From SAR202 cluster bacterium (lineage in GTDB: Bacteria > Chloroflexota > Dehalococcoidia > SAR202 > GCA-002694895), in contig VFGQ01000112.1 in the NCBI GenBank assembly GCA_009391605.1, forward strand, positions 1-7,045: DNA of 7,045 bases, given 5' to 3'. This document shows positions 1-5,273 of the stretch, in pieces. A program made the position numbers and the translations under genes. The notes beneath the pieces are model-generated. The model was not told the origin of the DNA and searched no databases. It saw only the letters and a list, made by a program, of their open reading frames with translations. The first letter of the stretch is position 1, and the number at the start of each line of letters is the position of its first letter.

Positions 1-765
1 TTTGATGAATTAACAAAAATATGGGGATTTATACCATTATTTTTATTACCAGTTTTTCTATTTGTTTATTTAATAAAACCAGATCCGATCCAAATTGCTA
101 AAAATCTTGATAAATATTGGGGAGAGCAATATAAAACTGATTTAACTGACAAACAAATAAGTGATTCTTCAAAATTTGATATCAAAAAGATATTGTCAAA
201 TAAAGTGAATTTATCAGCTTTTACAGGTTATAGCATTGCTCAGAGTATGATGGTAATGATCATGTTTTTGACCTCCTTAATTATGCTTGAAAGAGGGTAT
301 AATTACTTGCAAGTATCTCTAACTGTAGCTATGCATGTTGTTGGAATGTTTGCTTTTTCAAGCCTTATTGGAATTTTGGCAGATATCATAGGAAGAAAAT
401 ATGTGTCTATTATTGGTATGTTAACTTTAGCTATTGGATGTTTTATAACTCCGTTAACAGCTAATTTTTATATAATCACTTTAGGTTTATTCTTAATTGG
501 ATTAGGATGGTCAAGTGCAAATATAGCAAGCACATCAATGATAGCTGATATTAACCCTGCAAATATTAGAGGTAGAGTTACAGGTGTGAATGATATGTTA
601 TCTGGCGCTTTCTCTGTTTTATTTACATTAATTGGTCCAATTATTGCAAATTATTCTAGTTTAGCTATTATATGTTATATAGCAACTATAATTTCTTTAT
701 CTCCAATTATATTATTACTTACATTAAAAGAACCAAAACCTGGTCAGTTTATATTAAAAAAGTGA
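1..765 (+). CDS. MFS transporter, C-terminal part (5' end outside the window)
   Basis: This is the C-terminal half of a major facilitator superfamily permease of the inner membrane, probably proton-driven; the substrate cannot be told. The frame is open from base 1, giving 254 visible residues. A TTG at 193 could be taken as a start, but the residues before it form a transmembrane helix (about 8-25) and then a polar central loop (about 26-64), as expected between helices 6 and 7 of MFS proteins, so the gene begins upstream of the window. Several hydrophobic helices follow. Between two of them lies GILADIIGRK (about residues 124-133), the MFS motif A that marks the second six-helix bundle, and an RGR loop at about 190-192 resembles the loop before helix 11. 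The stop at 763-765 lies 7 bp before the next start, and the GAGG ribosome-binding site of that gene overlaps it, so the two are probably one operon. An efflux role is possible but unproven. Confidence 0.85.
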   Translation, partial: FDELTKIWGFIPLFLLPVFLFVYLIKPDPIQIAKNLDKYWGEQYKTDLTDKQISDSSKFDIKKILSNKVNLSAFTGYSIAQSMMVMIMFLTSLIMLERGYNYLQVSLTVAMHVVGMFAFSSLIGILADIIGRKYVSIIGMLTLAIGCFITPLTANFYIITLGLFLIGLGWSSANIASTSMIADINPANIRGRVTGVNDMLSGAFSVLFTLIGPIIANYSSLAIICYIATIISLSPIILLLTLKEPKPGQFILKK

Positions 766-772
766 GGTTTAT

Positions 773-1375
773 ATGAAAGTTAATTTTTGGTTTGATCCAA
801 CCTGTCCGTGGTGCTTTGTAACCTCAAGATGGTATTCAAAAGTAGCAAATGAATTAAATATTCCAACAACTTGGGAAATTTTTTCACTTTCTATTAAAAA
901 TAAATCTACAAAACGCACTCCTGAAATGAAAGAAAAGCATTATAGATCACTAAGGGTTTTAAGAATCATTCAATCTGTTAAAGATAATTTGTCAAATGAT
1001 CATGTATATAATTTATATAAGGCGCTTGGATCTCAGGTACATTTTGATAAACAACCAATAGATTCTAATTTGGAAAATATTCTTTCAAATTGTGATATTG
1101 ATCTAAAATATATTGAAAAAATGGATGATGAAAGCTTGGATATAAGAATTGAAAAATCTACAAATAAAGCTGTTGAAATATGTGGTGATGATGTCGGAGT
1201 ACCTATCTTGTTATTAAATGATGGGAAGAATGAGAAAGCTATTTTTGGCCCGGTAATTAGTACTATTCCGGATTTGAAAGAATCATTAGAATTATGGGAC
1301 CATTTTAAATATATTACATTTAATGAGAATGTCTCTGAGTTAAAAAGAAAAAGAACTATCCCGTTAGGACTTTAA
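773..1375 (+). CDS. DsbA-like thioredoxin-fold protein of the mycothiol-dependent nitroreductase (Rv2466c) family
   Basis: A 200-residue cytosolic thioredoxin-fold protein with no signal peptide. Seen: FWFDPTCPWC at residues 5-14 gives a CxxC redox pair (Cys11, Cys14), followed by TSRW (17-20). VGVP at 141-144 supplies the cis-proline loop facing the active site. FGPVIS (158-163), LWDHF (174-178) and an ELKRKRT tail (189-195) match, from memory, the C-terminal pattern of the Rv2466c family. Known: in mycobacteria Rv2466c is a mycothiol-dependent reductase, also able to activate nitro prodrugs; it belongs to the DsbA/FrnE-like group but acts in the cytosol. Inferred: reduction of disulfides or mixed disulfides with a low-molecular-weight thiol such as mycothiol. 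GAGG at 764-767, 5 nt before the ATG, supports the start. It is probably cotranscribed with the MFS gene. The 3' end overlaps the convergent gene by 4 bp. A FrnE-type isomerase is the main alternative. Confidence 0.8.
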   Translation: MKVNFWFDPTCPWCFVTSRWYSKVANELNIPTTWEIFSLSIKNKSTKRTPEMKEKHYRSLRVLRIIQSVKDNLSNDHVYNLYKALGSQVHFDKQPIDSNLENILSNCDIDLKYIEKMDDESLDIRIEKSTNKAVEICGDDVGVPILLLNDGKNEKAIFGPVISTIPDLKESLELWDHFKYITFNENVSELKRKRTIPLGL

Positions 1376-2010
1376 TTATCGCTTTTTGTTGGATTCATAA
1401 GTTTATCAATTTCAATTTTCAACCATTCGTGCACTTTATTTATTGTATTAGATGACACATAAAAGACTTCAGTGTCACTATCAAATTGAAGTCCATGATC
1501 TTCTCGCATAAATAAAATTGCATTTGAACCAATTTTTAATTCTTTAGATATTTTGTTTATAAGGTTTTTATTTCTTTCAGAATTGGTTTCAGTGTACTCT
1601 TTTGATATTATTTCCCTTGCTTTAGTTGACATGATTCCAGAAGATAATGCACGTTGCCAATCCATTAATTCTGTAATTAATTCCTCATTTTCAAAATCGG
1701 AAATTTGAGAACCAGAGTTATGTAGTACCTTTACAAAATCAATTCCATTTGGATTTAAATTTTCAATAATATTTAATCCTTCTTTATTTGATTTTGTATT
1801 CATTTCATGGAAAATAATATCTATTTTACCTAAAGATAATTCTAATTTATTAATACTATCTGCAATTTCTTTCCAATATTCATTAAATGGATTATTTTCT
1901 TTAATTTCTGTTAATTGCGGAGGTATAAAAAATATCGGGACATATATTAATCGTTTTTTATTATTAAATCTTTCAATTGAAGGTTTTGATATTTTTCCTA
2001 ATTCTGGCAT
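1372..2010 (-). CDS. Conserved hypothetical protein, 212 aa, function unknown
   Basis: I cannot assign a function. The protein is soluble, charged and mainly helical, with no signal peptide or membrane segment. Stretches that look conserved are the N-terminal MPELGKISKPSIERF, GKIDIIFHEM (61-70), MDWQRAL (116-122), ILFMREDHGLQF (165-176) and EVFYVSS (181-187). A Tyr/Arg/Asn-rich helix (about 139-155) precedes the MREDHG segment. From memory this order (a DW..(A/C)L segment, a long helix, then 'LF.RE.H..QF...EVFYV') resembles a hypothetical family in Chloroflexota/Dehalococcoidia; this was not checked. Glu, Asp and His in MREDHG and FHEM could be catalytic or metal-binding, but that is speculation. 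The start is supported by AAGGAA (plus-strand 2018-2023), 7 nt upstream of the ATG. Its 3' end overlaps the DsbA-like gene by 4 bp (TTAA, 1372-1375), and it is divergent from the miniprotein/HAD pair. Confidence 0.8.
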   Translation of the reverse strand: MPELGKISKPSIERFNNKKRLIYVPIFFIPPQLTEIKENNPFNEYWKEIADSINKLELSLGKIDIIFHEMNTKSNKEGLNIIENLNPNGIDFVKVLHNSGSQISDFENEELITELMDWQRALSSGIMSTKAREIISKEYTETNSERNKNLINKISKELKIGSNAILFMREDHGLQFDSDTEVFYVSSNTINKVHEWLKIEIDKLMNPTKSDN

Positions 2011-2066
2011 ATGTTATTTCCTTTTAATTTATAATATAAAAACTAAATTTATTTAAAGTATAAAAA
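2011..2066. promoter_or_regulatory. Short divergent promoter region
   Basis: These 56 bp separate the minus-strand hypothetical gene from the plus-strand miniprotein/HAD pair, so both promoters must lie here or run into the neighbouring coding sequence. TATAAT at 2030-2035 (plus strand) is a possible -10 element for the plus-strand genes, but no convincing -35 box is spaced from it. On the minus strand the same AT-rich block reads TATATTATAAAT and could serve the other gene. The ribosome-binding site AAGGAA of the minus-strand gene lies at 2018-2023. Because the whole window is AT-rich, hexamer matches are weak evidence. Confidence 0.35.
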
Positions 2067-2198
2067 ATGGGTATTATAGATAATCCTTTATTTGTTGGCC
2101 TTATAGATTTAATTCCTGTAATTATAATTTTATCAACGATATTGTATTTTATAAGAAAAAGATCAGTTAATACAAATAAAGATAAAGAAAGTGATTAA
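2067..2198 (+). CDS. Possible single-pass membrane miniprotein, 43 aa
   Basis: A 43-residue reading frame from ATG 2067 to TAA 2196-2198, immediately after an in-frame stop at 2061, so no longer version exists. It begins MGIIDNPLFVGL. Residues 9-29 form one hydrophobic segment, with a Pro at 17 and an Asp at 14. The cluster RKR (30-32) and a polar, charged tail ending KDKESD follow. By the positive-inside rule this predicts N-terminus out and C-terminus in. The only upstream purine tract is weak (AAAG, 2056-2059), so initiation may be inefficient or leaderless-like. Its last 8 bases contain the GTG start of the HAD gene, which suggests translational coupling. I do not recognise the family. 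The membrane-like pattern and the neat overlap favour a real gene, but at this length in AT-rich DNA a chance frame remains possible. Confidence 0.5.
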   Translation: MGIIDNPLFVGLIDLIPVIIILSTILYFIRKRSVNTNKDKESD

Positions 2199-2886
2199 TT
2201 TAAAAACTAAGATCAAGGCAGTACTTTTTGATATTGGAGGACCTATTGATTCAGAAATTCTTAATGACAAATTACTTAAATTACACTTTATAGAAGAATT
2301 TTCTAAACATAATATTACTATTGATGATTCTGATATTGAAAATTGCCTGGCAGAATTGATAAATAATTTTGATAAAAATATCTATTTATCTTTATGTGAA
2401 TATTTTTCGAATGATAATGATAGCATTAAAATATCTGTATATAAAAATATTCTATTTAGATCTAAAGAAAGAGATTTAATAAGGAAAGCACCTGAAATAT
2501 CAAAAGATGTATTTGAAGTATTAAAATATTTAAGCATTAACTATAAATTAGGTGTAGTAGCAAATCAAACACAAGATGCCTTAAAATTACTTAAAAATAC
2601 TGGTATAAATAAATATTTTAGTAATTTTGAAGTTTCTGAATCTATAGGCTTTGAAAAACCTGACGAAAGAATTTTTCTTTATGTAATGAATATGTTAGAA
2701 GTATCAAATGAAGAATGTATTATGATTGGAGATAGAATCGATAATGATATTATTCCTGCAAATAATTTAAATATTTTTTCAATACGAATTAAAACTGGAA
2801 GATTTTCATATCAAGCTCCACGTGACAAATCAGAGATACCAAAATATGAAATAGATAATTTACTGGAATTACAAAATATTTTGTAA
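2191..2886 (+). CDS. HAD-like hydrolase, variant catalytic motifs
   Basis: A 231-residue haloacid dehalogenase superfamily protein with a helical cap between motifs I and II, the subfamily I layout. Motif I is VLFDIGGPID (11-20): nucleophile Asp14 is present, but the usual Asp two residues on is Gly16. Motif II is LGVVANQ (120-126), with Ala124 where Ser/Thr normally contacts the phosphate. Motif III Lys156 (FEKPD) and motif IV GDRIDND (180-186; Asp181, Asp186) are intact. The fold and Mg2+ site should therefore be sound, while the chemistry may differ from a standard phosphatase. The substrate is unknown. The start is GTG at 2191: it is the only usual start codon after the in-frame stop at 2152-2154, and it leaves a normal 10-residue lead to motif I. 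It lies inside the end of the miniprotein ORF, with no clear ribosome-binding site. The stop abuts the stop of the convergent phosphoglycerate mutase gene. Confidence 0.85.
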   Translation: MINLKTKIKAVLFDIGGPIDSEILNDKLLKLHFIEEFSKHNITIDDSDIENCLAELINNFDKNIYLSLCEYFSNDNDSIKISVYKNILFRSKERDLIRKAPEISKDVFEVLKYLSINYKLGVVANQTQDALKLLKNTGINKYFSNFEVSESIGFEKPDERIFLYVMNMLEVSNEECIMIGDRIDNDIIPANNLNIFSIRIKTGRFSYQAPRDKSEIPKYEIDNLLELQNIL

Positions 2887-2888
2887 TT
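2867..2888. repeat. Perfect 22-bp palindrome across convergent stop codons
   Basis: The left arm AATTACAAAAT (2867-2877) is followed directly by its exact reverse complement ATTTTGTAATT (2878-2888). The element contains the HAD stop TAA (2884-2886) and two bases of the gpmA stop (2887-2889). As RNA it could fold into a stem of about 9 bp with a 4-nt ATAT loop, readable on both strands, so a weak bidirectional terminator or 3'-end processing site is possible. It has only one G:C pair per stem and a poor U tract, so it is not a classic intrinsic terminator. A dyad binding site is the other option. Confidence 0.6.
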
Positions 2889-3573
2889 AATTTAGATATT
2901 TATAATTTTCAAATGTTTTTGTTTTAGAAGAATATTTTATTAATATTGGTTTACCTGTAGGTATATCTAAATTTGATATTTCCTCATCATTGATATTTTG
3001 TATTACTTTCATTATTGCTCTTATACTATTGCCATGTGCAGATAGTAAGATATTATTATTTAAATTTAATTTTGGTATAAGAGTTTTATTTAAAAATGGA
3101 TTGATTCTTATTGATGTATCTTTTAACGATTCAGTCTTTGGAATCAAAATGTTGTCAGCATATTTTCTGTCTTGTATTAAAGAATTGTGAAATTCATCAG
3201 AAGATTCAGGCGGTCTTATATTAAAACTTCTCCTCCATTGAAATACCTTATCCTCACCATGTATTTTTGAAGTTTCAGTTTTATTAAGTCCTGTTAACCC
3301 TCCATAATTCCTTTCATTTAATTCAAAAGTTTTATATACAGGGATCCAATGTTGGTTTATTTCATCTAAAATATACCATAGAGTTTTAATTGCTCTTTTT
3401 AATACAGAGGTATATGCAATATCAAATTCGATATTACTTTTATTTATTAATTTACCAGCATTAATGGCTTCTTTTATTCCATTATCAGATAAATCTATAT
3501 CTTTCCATCCGGCAAATTTGTTTTGAAGATTCCACAAACTTTCGCCGTGCCTAATTATAATTAATTTTGACAT
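2887..3573 (-). CDS. gpmA: 2,3-bisphosphoglycerate-dependent phosphoglycerate mutase
   Basis: Interconverts 3-phosphoglycerate and 2-phosphoglycerate in glycolysis and gluconeogenesis, in the cytosol, through a phosphohistidine intermediate. Seen: the signature LIIIRHGESLWN at the N-terminus with catalytic His9 and Arg8; FAGWKDIDLSD (20-30); AYTSVLKRAIKTLW (53-66) with Arg60; LNERNYGGLTGLNK (85-98) with the acid/base Glu87; QWRR (112-115); and SAHGNSIRA (178-186) with the second catalytic His180. IPTGKP (204-209) is the usual substrate-proximal tail. The protein has 228 residues against about 250 in E. coli GpmA; the difference is mostly a missing flexible C-terminal extension, and no core motif is lost. 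The ATG at 3571-3573 has no clear Shine-Dalgarno sequence and leads straight into RHGE, so the start is secure. Its stop abuts the HAD stop with no space between, and it is transcribed away from the aminopeptidase pair. Confidence 0.96.
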   Translation of the reverse strand: MSKLIIIRHGESLWNLQNKFAGWKDIDLSDNGIKEAINAGKLINKSNIEFDIAYTSVLKRAIKTLWYILDEINQHWIPVYKTFELNERNYGGLTGLNKTETSKIHGEDKVFQWRRSFNIRPPESSDEFHNSLIQDRKYADNILIPKTESLKDTSIRINPFLNKTLIPKLNLNNNILLSAHGNSIRAIMKVIQNINDEEISNLDIPTGKPILIKYSSKTKTFENYKYLN

Positions 3574-3644
3574 AATTTTTTAAGGTATTGAATGTATTAC
3601 ATATAAAATTTTAATTTTTTATAATATTTGATGCAATAGATTTG

Positions 3645-3660
3645 TTAATATTTATATTAA
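3645..3660. repeat. 16-bp inverted repeat between putative promoter and RBS
   Basis: TTAATAT (3645-3651), two central T's and ATATTAA (3654-3660) form a perfect 7-bp inverted repeat made only of A and T. It lies 10 bp upstream of the AAGGAG ribosome-binding site and downstream of the candidate -10 box, a position where a repressor operator could act. In DNA this AT-rich it may equally be chance. Confidence 0.3.
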
Positions 3661-3670
3661 TGTATTTAAA

Positions 3671-3676
3671 AAGGAG
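3671..3676 (+). promoter_or_regulatory. Shine-Dalgarno site fixing the start at 3681
   Basis: AAGGAG, 4 nt before the ATG at 3681, is the clearest ribosome-binding site in the window. It shows that the small gene starts at 3681 and not at the in-frame ATG at 3642, whose product would gain 13 residues encoded through this site. Confidence 0.75.
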
Positions 3677-3680
3677 ATAT

Positions 3681-3953
3681 ATGACAAACACAAAATTTGA
3701 TTTAAACATATCAAAAGATATGAATTTAATAGAATTATCTACAAAACATCTTAATGGGAATTTATATTTTGTAAAAACTGAAAAAAATTGGGTTGCTGAC
3801 AATGATTCAATATATGTGCACTCCTTGATTGGTTTTTTTTCTGAGTTAAATTTATTAGATGACACTATATCGAAAGAATTGATGAATGAATGGGGTATTT
3901 CATTTCGTACTAATTCTAATAATCCAGACTATAATTCTGACATAAATGATTAA
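3681..3953 (+). CDS. Hypothetical protein, 90 aa, coupled to the aminopeptidase gene
   Basis: I do not recognise this protein. The 90 residues begin MTNTKFDLNISKDMNLIEL. A hydrophilic first half contains NGNLYFVKTEKNW (25-37), which may form a beta hairpin. A mildly amphipathic stretch, YVHSLIGFFSELNLLDD (45-61), follows, then KELMNEWGI (65-73) and a disordered Asn/Asp/Ser-rich tail. There is no signal peptide, membrane helix, cysteine pair or DNA-binding motif. The start at 3681 rests on the strong AAGGAG just upstream. The last 8 bases overlap the start of the Xaa-Pro aminopeptidase gene in another frame, so the two are very likely cotranscribed and translationally coupled. A role linked to the peptidase is only an inference from this arrangement. 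Confidence 0.7.
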   Translation: MTNTKFDLNISKDMNLIELSTKHLNGNLYFVKTEKNWVADNDSIYVHSLIGFFSELNLLDDTISKELMNEWGISFRTNSNNPDYNSDIND

Positions 3954-5268
3954 TAATATGATTAGTCAAGAAGAATACAAATTAAGAAGACAAAAACTTT
4001 CCAAATCCATTGATGAAGGAGTATTGATTTTATCTGGCAATACATCTTATATCAGGAACCATGATGTTGAATTTGATTTTAGGCAAAATTCTGATTTTTG
4101 GTATTTAACAGGTTTTAATGAACCAAATGCTGTTCTTGTTATGACCTTTAATCCTGCTATTGAATACATATTATTTGTTGAGCCCTATGATGTGAATTAT
4201 CATATTTGGTTAGGGGAAAGAGCTGGAATTGAAGGTGCGATTAATAATTTCATGGCTGACAAAGCTTACCCTTTAAATGAAATTAATAACATAATTCCTG
4301 AAATTATTACAGAATTTAATAATATATATTATAGAAATGGAAGTAATTCTAATATTGATTCCATTATTAATGAATATTCTAATTCAAACTTAAGATCTGT
4401 TACGGGTAGCAGAGGAAATTATAATCTAAGAAAAAATGATGTGATTGAAAGTACTAGCATTATTGATCCTATTCCATTTATTTCCCATTTGAGATTATAT
4501 AAAAGTGATAATGAAATAGAATTAATAAAGAATGCTATTAATATTTCAAAAACTGGATTTGAACATATTCTGAATATCTTGAGACCTGGTATAAACGAAT
4601 ATGAAATACAAACTGAATTAGAATATCAATTTAGAAAAAACGGATCTAGATATAATGCATATCCATCAATTGTTGCTTCAGGGGGAAATGCTTGTGTTTT
4701 ACATTATATAAATAACAATTCATCTTTAAATGATGATGAATTTATACTGATTGATGCTGGAGCTGAATATGAAAATTATGCTTCAGATATTACCAGGACT
4801 TATGTTGTTAGTAATAATATCAACCCAATAAAACAAACTATTTATGATATTGTTTTTGATGCACAACAAAAAGCTATTAATTCAGTAAAACCAGGTTCGA
4901 CATTATCTTCTATTCATAAAATTGCTTTAGAAATTTTAATACAAGGATTAATCGATATTAAAATTCTAAAAGGATCTATAGATGAAATCATTGAAATGGA
5001 TTTATACAAAGAATTTTATATGCACGGTACTAGCCATTGGCTCGGATTAGATGTACATGATACTTCCCCATATACTATAAATGAAAAAGAAATAATTTTA
5101 GAACCTGGAATGATTTTTACTGTTGAACCCGGATTATATTTTTCAAATAGATCTAGTTATTCAGATAAAAATCAAGTTTTATCAGGAACAGGAGTAAGGA
5201 TAGAAGATGATATTTTAGTTACAGAAAATGGTCATATAAATTTATCTACTGATATAAGTTATAGATAA
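3946..5268 (+). CDS. pepP: Xaa-Pro aminopeptidase (aminopeptidase P, M24B family)
   Basis: A dinuclear-metal (usually Mn2+) exopeptidase that removes the N-terminal residue from peptides whose second residue is proline; cytosolic, in peptide turnover. The 440 residues match the E. coli PepP length (about 440). Residues about 6-130 form the N-terminal AMP_N domain (EEYKLRRQKL, FRQNSDFWYLTGFNEP). The C-terminal pita-bread domain has all five metal ligands: Asp270 (LIDAG), Asp281 (ASDITRTY), His364 (HGTSHWLG), Glu394 (TVEPG) and Glu420 (VRIEDD). The supporting histidines His253, His360 and His371 are also present. Ligand spacing agrees with E. coli PepP with a roughly constant offset. The start at 3946 overlaps the upstream ORF by 8 bp; ATG 3958 (MISQEEYK) is an alternative giving 436 residues, and neither has a clear ribosome-binding site. 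The stop lies 5 bp from that of the convergent acs gene. Confidence 0.95.
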   Translation: MINNMISQEEYKLRRQKLSKSIDEGVLILSGNTSYIRNHDVEFDFRQNSDFWYLTGFNEPNAVLVMTFNPAIEYILFVEPYDVNYHIWLGERAGIEGAINNFMADKAYPLNEINNIIPEIITEFNNIYYRNGSNSNIDSIINEYSNSNLRSVTGSRGNYNLRKNDVIESTSIIDPIPFISHLRLYKSDNEIELIKNAINISKTGFEHILNILRPGINEYEIQTELEYQFRKNGSRYNAYPSIVASGGNACVLHYINNNSSLNDDEFILIDAGAEYENYASDITRTYVVSNNINPIKQTIYDIVFDAQQKAINSVKPGSTLSSIHKIALEILIQGLIDIKILKGSIDEIIEMDLYKEFYMHGTSHWLGLDVHDTSPYTINEKEIILEPGMIFTVEPGLYFSNRSSYSDKNQVLSGTGVRIEDDILVTENGHINLSTDISYR

Positions 5269-5273
5269 TTAAT

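Larger units (their letters stand above)
3574..3680. promoter_or_regulatory. Divergent intergenic region with probable promoters
   Basis: At 107 bp this is the longest non-coding stretch in the window, lying between minus-strand gpmA and the plus-strand 90-residue gene. Plus strand: ATTACA (3596-3601) and TATAAT (3620-3625) with an 18-bp spacer make a fair sigma-70-like promoter. The palindrome described separately lies downstream of it, followed by the AAGGAG ribosome-binding site. For gpmA the region must also hold a promoter, but I cannot choose one among many AT-rich candidates. Nothing resembling a riboswitch or terminator was seen. Confidence 0.45.

Noticed and set aside
193..765. A separate 190-residue MFS-like protein starting at TTG 193
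   Set aside because: The frame is open to base 1 and the upstream residues form a transmembrane helix and loop that fit the middle of an MFS protein, so this is an internal TTG.
1348..1387. Hairpin AAAAAG / CTTTTT around the first convergent junction as a terminator
   Set aside because: The arms are only 6 bp, lie 28 nt apart, and are simple A and T runs inside coding sequence.
2990..3190. Plus-strand 66-residue hydrophobic frame
   Set aside because: It lies wholly antisense inside gpmA; the hydrophobic look comes from the complement of Lys/Asn-rich codons, and it has no ribosome-binding site.
3642..3680. Longer N-terminus for the 90-residue protein from ATG 3642
   Set aside because: The extension is encoded through the Shine-Dalgarno site at 3671-3676 and would have no ribosome-binding site of its own.
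3611..3865. Minus-strand 84-residue frame with a hydrophobic end
   Set aside because: It is antisense to the small gene with the strong AAGGAG site and runs across the promoter region; nothing supports it.
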